Of a DNA stretch of 9,397 bases, positions 6,954 to 9,397 are shown piece by piece. The translations under genes and the position numbers were made by a program. The stretch's first letter is position 1; every line of letters begins with the position of its first letter. This DNA comes from Desulfuromonas sp. SDB (GTDB taxonomy: Bacteria; SDB-A): the NCBI GenBank assembly GCA_001412365.1, contig LKUE01000165.1, positions 1 to 9,397 on the forward strand, read 5' to 3'. A model generated the notes under the pieces. That model saw nothing but the letters and a program-made list of their open reading frames with translations. It was not told where the DNA came from and did no database searches.

Positions 6954-6960
6954 ACCTCCT
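6954..6960 (-). promoter_or_regulatory. extra Shine-Dalgarno-like sequence in the porin-pst leader
   Basis: The minus strand reads GAAAGGAGGTTAT here, about 120 nt upstream of the porin's own ribosome site. It lies about 45 nt downstream of the Pho-box-like array. GAAAGGAGG is the form of the mRNA-stabilising SD (STAB-SD) known from Bacillus thuringiensis cry3 leaders. A TTG 4 nt downstream opens a 43-codon frame (6819-6950) whose stop overlaps the porin start, so a leader peptide is an alternative. Neither role is proven. Confidence 0.4.
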
Positions 6961-7005
6961 TTCCCATAGTTTTTCTAAGTTTTGGAAAAAAAGTTAAAAT
7001 AGCTG

Positions 7006-7044
7006 TGTTAACTGTTAATAAAAATAATGTTAAATTTCAGTTAA
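7006..7044 (-). promoter_or_regulatory. Pho-box-like operator upstream of the porin-pstSCAB-phoU operon
   Basis: Four hexamers on the minus strand start exactly 11 bp apart: TTAACT (7044-7039), TTAACA (7033-7028), TTTATT (7022-7017) and TTAACA (7011-7006). This is the direct-repeat geometry of PhoB/PhoP sites with a Bacillus-like TTAACA core. It begins 8 nt after the kinase stop codon and lies about 180 nt upstream of the porin start, so the operon probably starts its own transcript here. The outer units are also part of a 9-bp inverted repeat (TGTTAACTG at 7006-7014, CAGTTAACA at 7038-7046). Confidence 0.78.
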
Positions 7045-7052
7045 CAAAAAAT

Positions 7053-8807
7053 TTACTGTTTAGGGAAACAAATAGTAAAAACAGTTCCCATACCCACCGT
7101 ACTGGAAACTTCAATGGTGCCCTGGTGAAGAGAAACGATATGCTTGACAATGGACAGGCCTAAACCAGTACCTCCCTGTTTTCTGGACCTGGATTTATTT
7201 ACAACATAAAATCTTTCAAAAATCCTGTTAAGGTGATCTTTGGAAATTCCAATTCCAGTATCTTCAACAATTAAAATTATACTATCCTCATCTTGTCTAA
7301 GTTTTAAGTCAATCCTGCCCTCAGGGACATTGTATTTGATGGCATTGTCAATTAAATTAATTAAAAGCTGTTCAAACCAAAATAGGTCAATCTCAATAAA
7401 TTTTATATTCTCATCAATGTGAAAATTTAAATTTATATCTTTTTGTTTAAGTTTTTCTGAAAAAATTGTAATTATATTCTCCAAAACATCCTTGATATCC
7501 ACTTCACTTAAATTGATTTTACTTTCTTTTCTCTCCAATTGAGAAATCGACAATAAATCAGTAATAATATTATTTAAGCGATCAACATTTCTTAGTATTA
7601 TTTCCACATACCTTTTCTGATTTTCCGGCAAATCTAATTGTAAGGTCTCTGCAAAGCCCTTTATGCTGGTAAGAGGTGTTTTTAATTCATGGGTGGTATT
7701 AGCTACAAAATCATTCTTTATCTGTTCTAATCTTCTCAACTCGGTTATATCATGAAAGACAATTACAATTTCTTGTCTGGGAGGCTCATTTATAAAAGAC
7801 CCACTGGCAAGATAAGTTCTGTCCTCAAGGTTAATTTCTTTTTTAATATCTCTTTTTTCAGTGGATATTTCCTTAATTAAATCATCTAGTTGCTTATTTC
7901 GGATAACTTCCCAAAAATAGTAATTAAATAAATCAAAAGATTTATCTAAAATTGATAATTTAACAATTTCCTTATTGTAAAGGACTATTCTTTTATTTTT
8001 ATCTAAAACCATAATGGCATCATTCATTGATTCAAGAATGGATTTAAGCTCCTCTCTTTCCAATTTTAATCTTCTAAACTGTTGCTGAAGTTCGGTGGAC
8101 ATTTCATTAATTGACCTGGAAAGTGCTCCAATTTCATCTTTCCGTTTAAAGAATATTCTCGCTTGAAAATTTCCCTTACCGATACTATCTGCTACATTGG
8201 CAATTTCCTTAATGGGCTTGGAAAATGACCGGGAGATATAAATTGAAAATAGTAAAACCAATAAAATTAACACTGCCGTAATGATAATGAGATTTCTCAT
8301 CACTAAAAATAATTTTCGATTGAGGTCATCAAAATTTGAACTAACTCTAATAATTCCCCATAATTCACCGGTATCTTTGACATATAGGGGCATAGCTACA
8401 AACATGAACTCCTGGTGGTATGTAGTATCTACCCTGGTATCAACACCTATATAACCCTTACGGGCTAACTCAATTTCAGTTAGACTTCTAAGATTCATTC
8501 CCTCTTCTGCCTGCTGCTTTGAATCAGTCAGTAATATCCCTGAAGAATCAAATATTGATATTCTGTATCCGGTACGGTTGCTAATTAAGTCAACCTCCTG
8601 CTTTAAATCCGAATACCTTACTTCCGACAGTAGATGACGGACATGAATTTCGGTATTGAAACATTGATTTAAAAGGTTTTGTTTAAGATCAGCTGTTGCT
8701 TTTAATTTAAGTTCCTGAAAAGTAAAAAAAATTATAAGAACAGACAGGGAAACAGAAATAAGCAGATAATAAAAAAAATATTTCCAGGTTAAACCCAACT
8801 TGTTCAT
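7053..8807 (-). CDS. phoR: phosphate-responsive sensor histidine kinase, PhoR type
   Basis: Membrane kinase that phosphorylates the adjacent response regulator when phosphate is scarce. It has 584 residues. Domains in order: membrane segment 1 (about 10-30), extracytoplasmic sensor domain of about 135 residues (31-167), membrane segment 2 (about 169-192), HAMP linker (193-245), PAS domain (about 252-358), HisKA with H-box ANTTHELKTPLT and phospho-acceptor His373, and an ATP-binding domain with N-box Asn488, G1 motif EDTGIG (515-520) and G2 motif GGTGLG (545-550). This architecture and length match Bacillus-type PhoR better than E. coli PhoR, which lacks a large sensor domain. The ATG at 8807 follows the regulator stop by 2 nt, with AAGGA inside the end of that gene, indicating coupled translation. 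All catalytic motifs are intact. The specific phosphate role rests on architecture plus the pst operon next door. Confidence 0.9.
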   Translation of the reverse strand: MNKLGLTWKYFFYYLLISVSLSVLIIFFTFQELKLKATADLKQNLLNQCFNTEIHVRHLLSEVRYSDLKQEVDLISNRTGYRISIFDSSGILLTDSKQQAEEGMNLRSLTEIELARKGYIGVDTRVDTTYHQEFMFVAMPLYVKDTGELWGIIRVSSNFDDLNRKLFLVMRNLIIITAVLILLVLLFSIYISRSFSKPIKEIANVADSIGKGNFQARIFFKRKDEIGALSRSINEMSTELQQQFRRLKLEREELKSILESMNDAIMVLDKNKRIVLYNKEIVKLSILDKSFDLFNYYFWEVIRNKQLDDLIKEISTEKRDIKKEINLEDRTYLASGSFINEPPRQEIVIVFHDITELRRLEQIKNDFVANTTHELKTPLTSIKGFAETLQLDLPENQKRYVEIILRNVDRLNNIITDLLSISQLERKESKINLSEVDIKDVLENIITIFSEKLKQKDINLNFHIDENIKFIEIDLFWFEQLLINLIDNAIKYNVPEGRIDLKLRQDEDSIILIVEDTGIGISKDHLNRIFERFYVVNKSRSRKQGGTGLGLSIVKHIVSLHQGTIEVSSTVGMGTVFTICFPKQ

Positions 8808-8809
8808 CG

Positions 8810-9397
8810 CTATCCTTCAAACTTATAGCCAATCCCCCTAATTGACTTGATAAATGAACCATAATCACCCAATTTCTTCCTTAATTTTACTATATGAACA
8901 TCAATAGTTCTATCAATGACAATCTTTTCCATTCCCCATAACTTATCCAATAAAGTATCCCTGTCGTAAACCCGGCCGGGTTTATTAACTAAAATGGTAA
9001 GTAATCTAAATTCAGTGGGAGTTAACTCAATTTCTTCTCCTCTAATTTTCACTTTAAAAGTACTGCTATCAATTAACAAATCCTTGTATTCGATGGTGTT
9101 TTGTTCTGTCTGTTCATCTGTCCTGTCCGTTCTTCTCAACACTGCCTTTACCCTTGCCATCAATTCTCTTACGCTGAACGGCTTAACCACATAATCGTCC
9201 GCGCCTAACTCCAAACCAATTACCCGGTCCGCCTCCCCGTCTTTTGCGGTTACCATAATTATGGGTATTCTCTTAGACTTATCTTCAAAACGCAGATACT
9301 TGCATATCTCCAATCCATTTACCCCGGGTAACATCAAATCTAAAATAATTAAATTAAAAGTATATTTTTTCAAAGATTCAATAAATTTTTGTCCGTC
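8810..9397 (-). CDS. phoB: response regulator, PhoB/PhoP type (OmpR family), N-terminus cut by the window edge
   Basis: DNA-binding partner of the adjacent kinase and the likely activator at the two 11-bp arrays. The open frame runs to the window edge with 196 visible codons; roughly the first 40 residues are missing. Counting from the first visible residue, the receiver has phospho-acceptor Asp20 in LIILDLMLPG, Thr50 in IIMVTA and Lys72 in VVKPF. A winged-helix output domain follows, including ELTPTEFRLL and the recognition-helix region DRTIDVHIVKLRKKL, ending IRGIGYKFEG. A TTG at 9373 is not the true start, because eight in-frame residues upstream (DGQKFIES) continue the receiver fold. In Bacillus nomenclature it would be phoP. 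The stop is 2 nt before phoR. Confidence 0.93.
   Translation of the reverse strand, partial: DGQKFIESLKKYTFNLIILDLMLPGVNGLEICKYLRFEDKSKRIPIIMVTAKDGEADRVIGLELGADDYVVKPFSVRELMARVKAVLRRTDRTDEQTEQNTIEYKDLLIDSSTFKVKIRGEEIELTPTEFRLLTILVNKPGRVYDRDTLLDKLWGMEKIVIDRTIDVHIVKLRKKLGDYGSFIKSIRGIGYKFEG

Noticed and set aside
9371-9373. TTG as the start of the response regulator
   Set aside because: The frame stays open to the window edge and the upstream residues fit the receiver domain, so the true start is outside the window.
1-9397. Mobile elements, CRISPR arrays, tRNA or rRNA genes, defence or secretion systems
   Set aside because: I saw no transposase or integrase, terminal repeats, spaced repeat arrays or structural RNA genes. 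All genes belong to one coherent phosphate locus.

Overview
The window holds one phosphate-starvation (Pho regulon) locus. All nine genes lie on the minus strand and cover nearly the whole 9.4 kb, so it reads from right to left. The DNA is AT-rich with good Shine-Dalgarno sites. An outer-membrane porin with a signal peptide, together with a periplasmic binding protein, points to a diderm (Gram-negative-type) bacterium. I cannot name the phylum. Several Pho traits nevertheless resemble the Bacillus PhoPR system more than the E. coli PhoBR one: a 584-residue kinase with a large extracytoplasmic sensor domain, and TTAACA-type operator repeats.

Layout in reading order: (1) a PhoB/PhoP-type response regulator, cut by the right edge, followed 2 nt later by its PhoR-type histidine kinase; (2) a 223-nt gap holding a Pho-box-like array of four 6-bp units at exact 11-bp spacing, then a long leader; (3) an operon of porin, pstS (lipoprotein form), pstC, pstA, pstB and phoU, with short gaps or overlaps except for a 72-nt pstS-pstC gap containing a strong stem-loop; (4) a 265-nt gap with a second Pho-box-like array of the same geometry; (5) a second pstS that encodes a non-lipidated exported protein, followed by another stem-loop at nearly the same distance from its stop codon; (6) a possible start of a further gene at the extreme left edge.

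How it works together: the kinase and regulator sense phosphate limitation, probably through PstB and PhoU. The phosphorylated regulator would bind both 11-bp arrays. The porin would let phosphate cross the outer membrane, the two PstS proteins would capture it, and PstC, PstA and PstB would import it using ATP. PhoU would restrain signalling when phosphate is plentiful.

This is a recognisable system rather than an undescribed one. The less ordinary parts are regulatory and organisational: the matched pair of operators, paired 3' stem-loops after both pstS genes, extra Shine-Dalgarno-like sequences in both leaders, and two near-identical PstS proteins with different membrane anchoring. I see no tRNA, rRNA, CRISPR array, insertion sequence or prophage gene. 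No intergenic stretch exceeds 300 bases.
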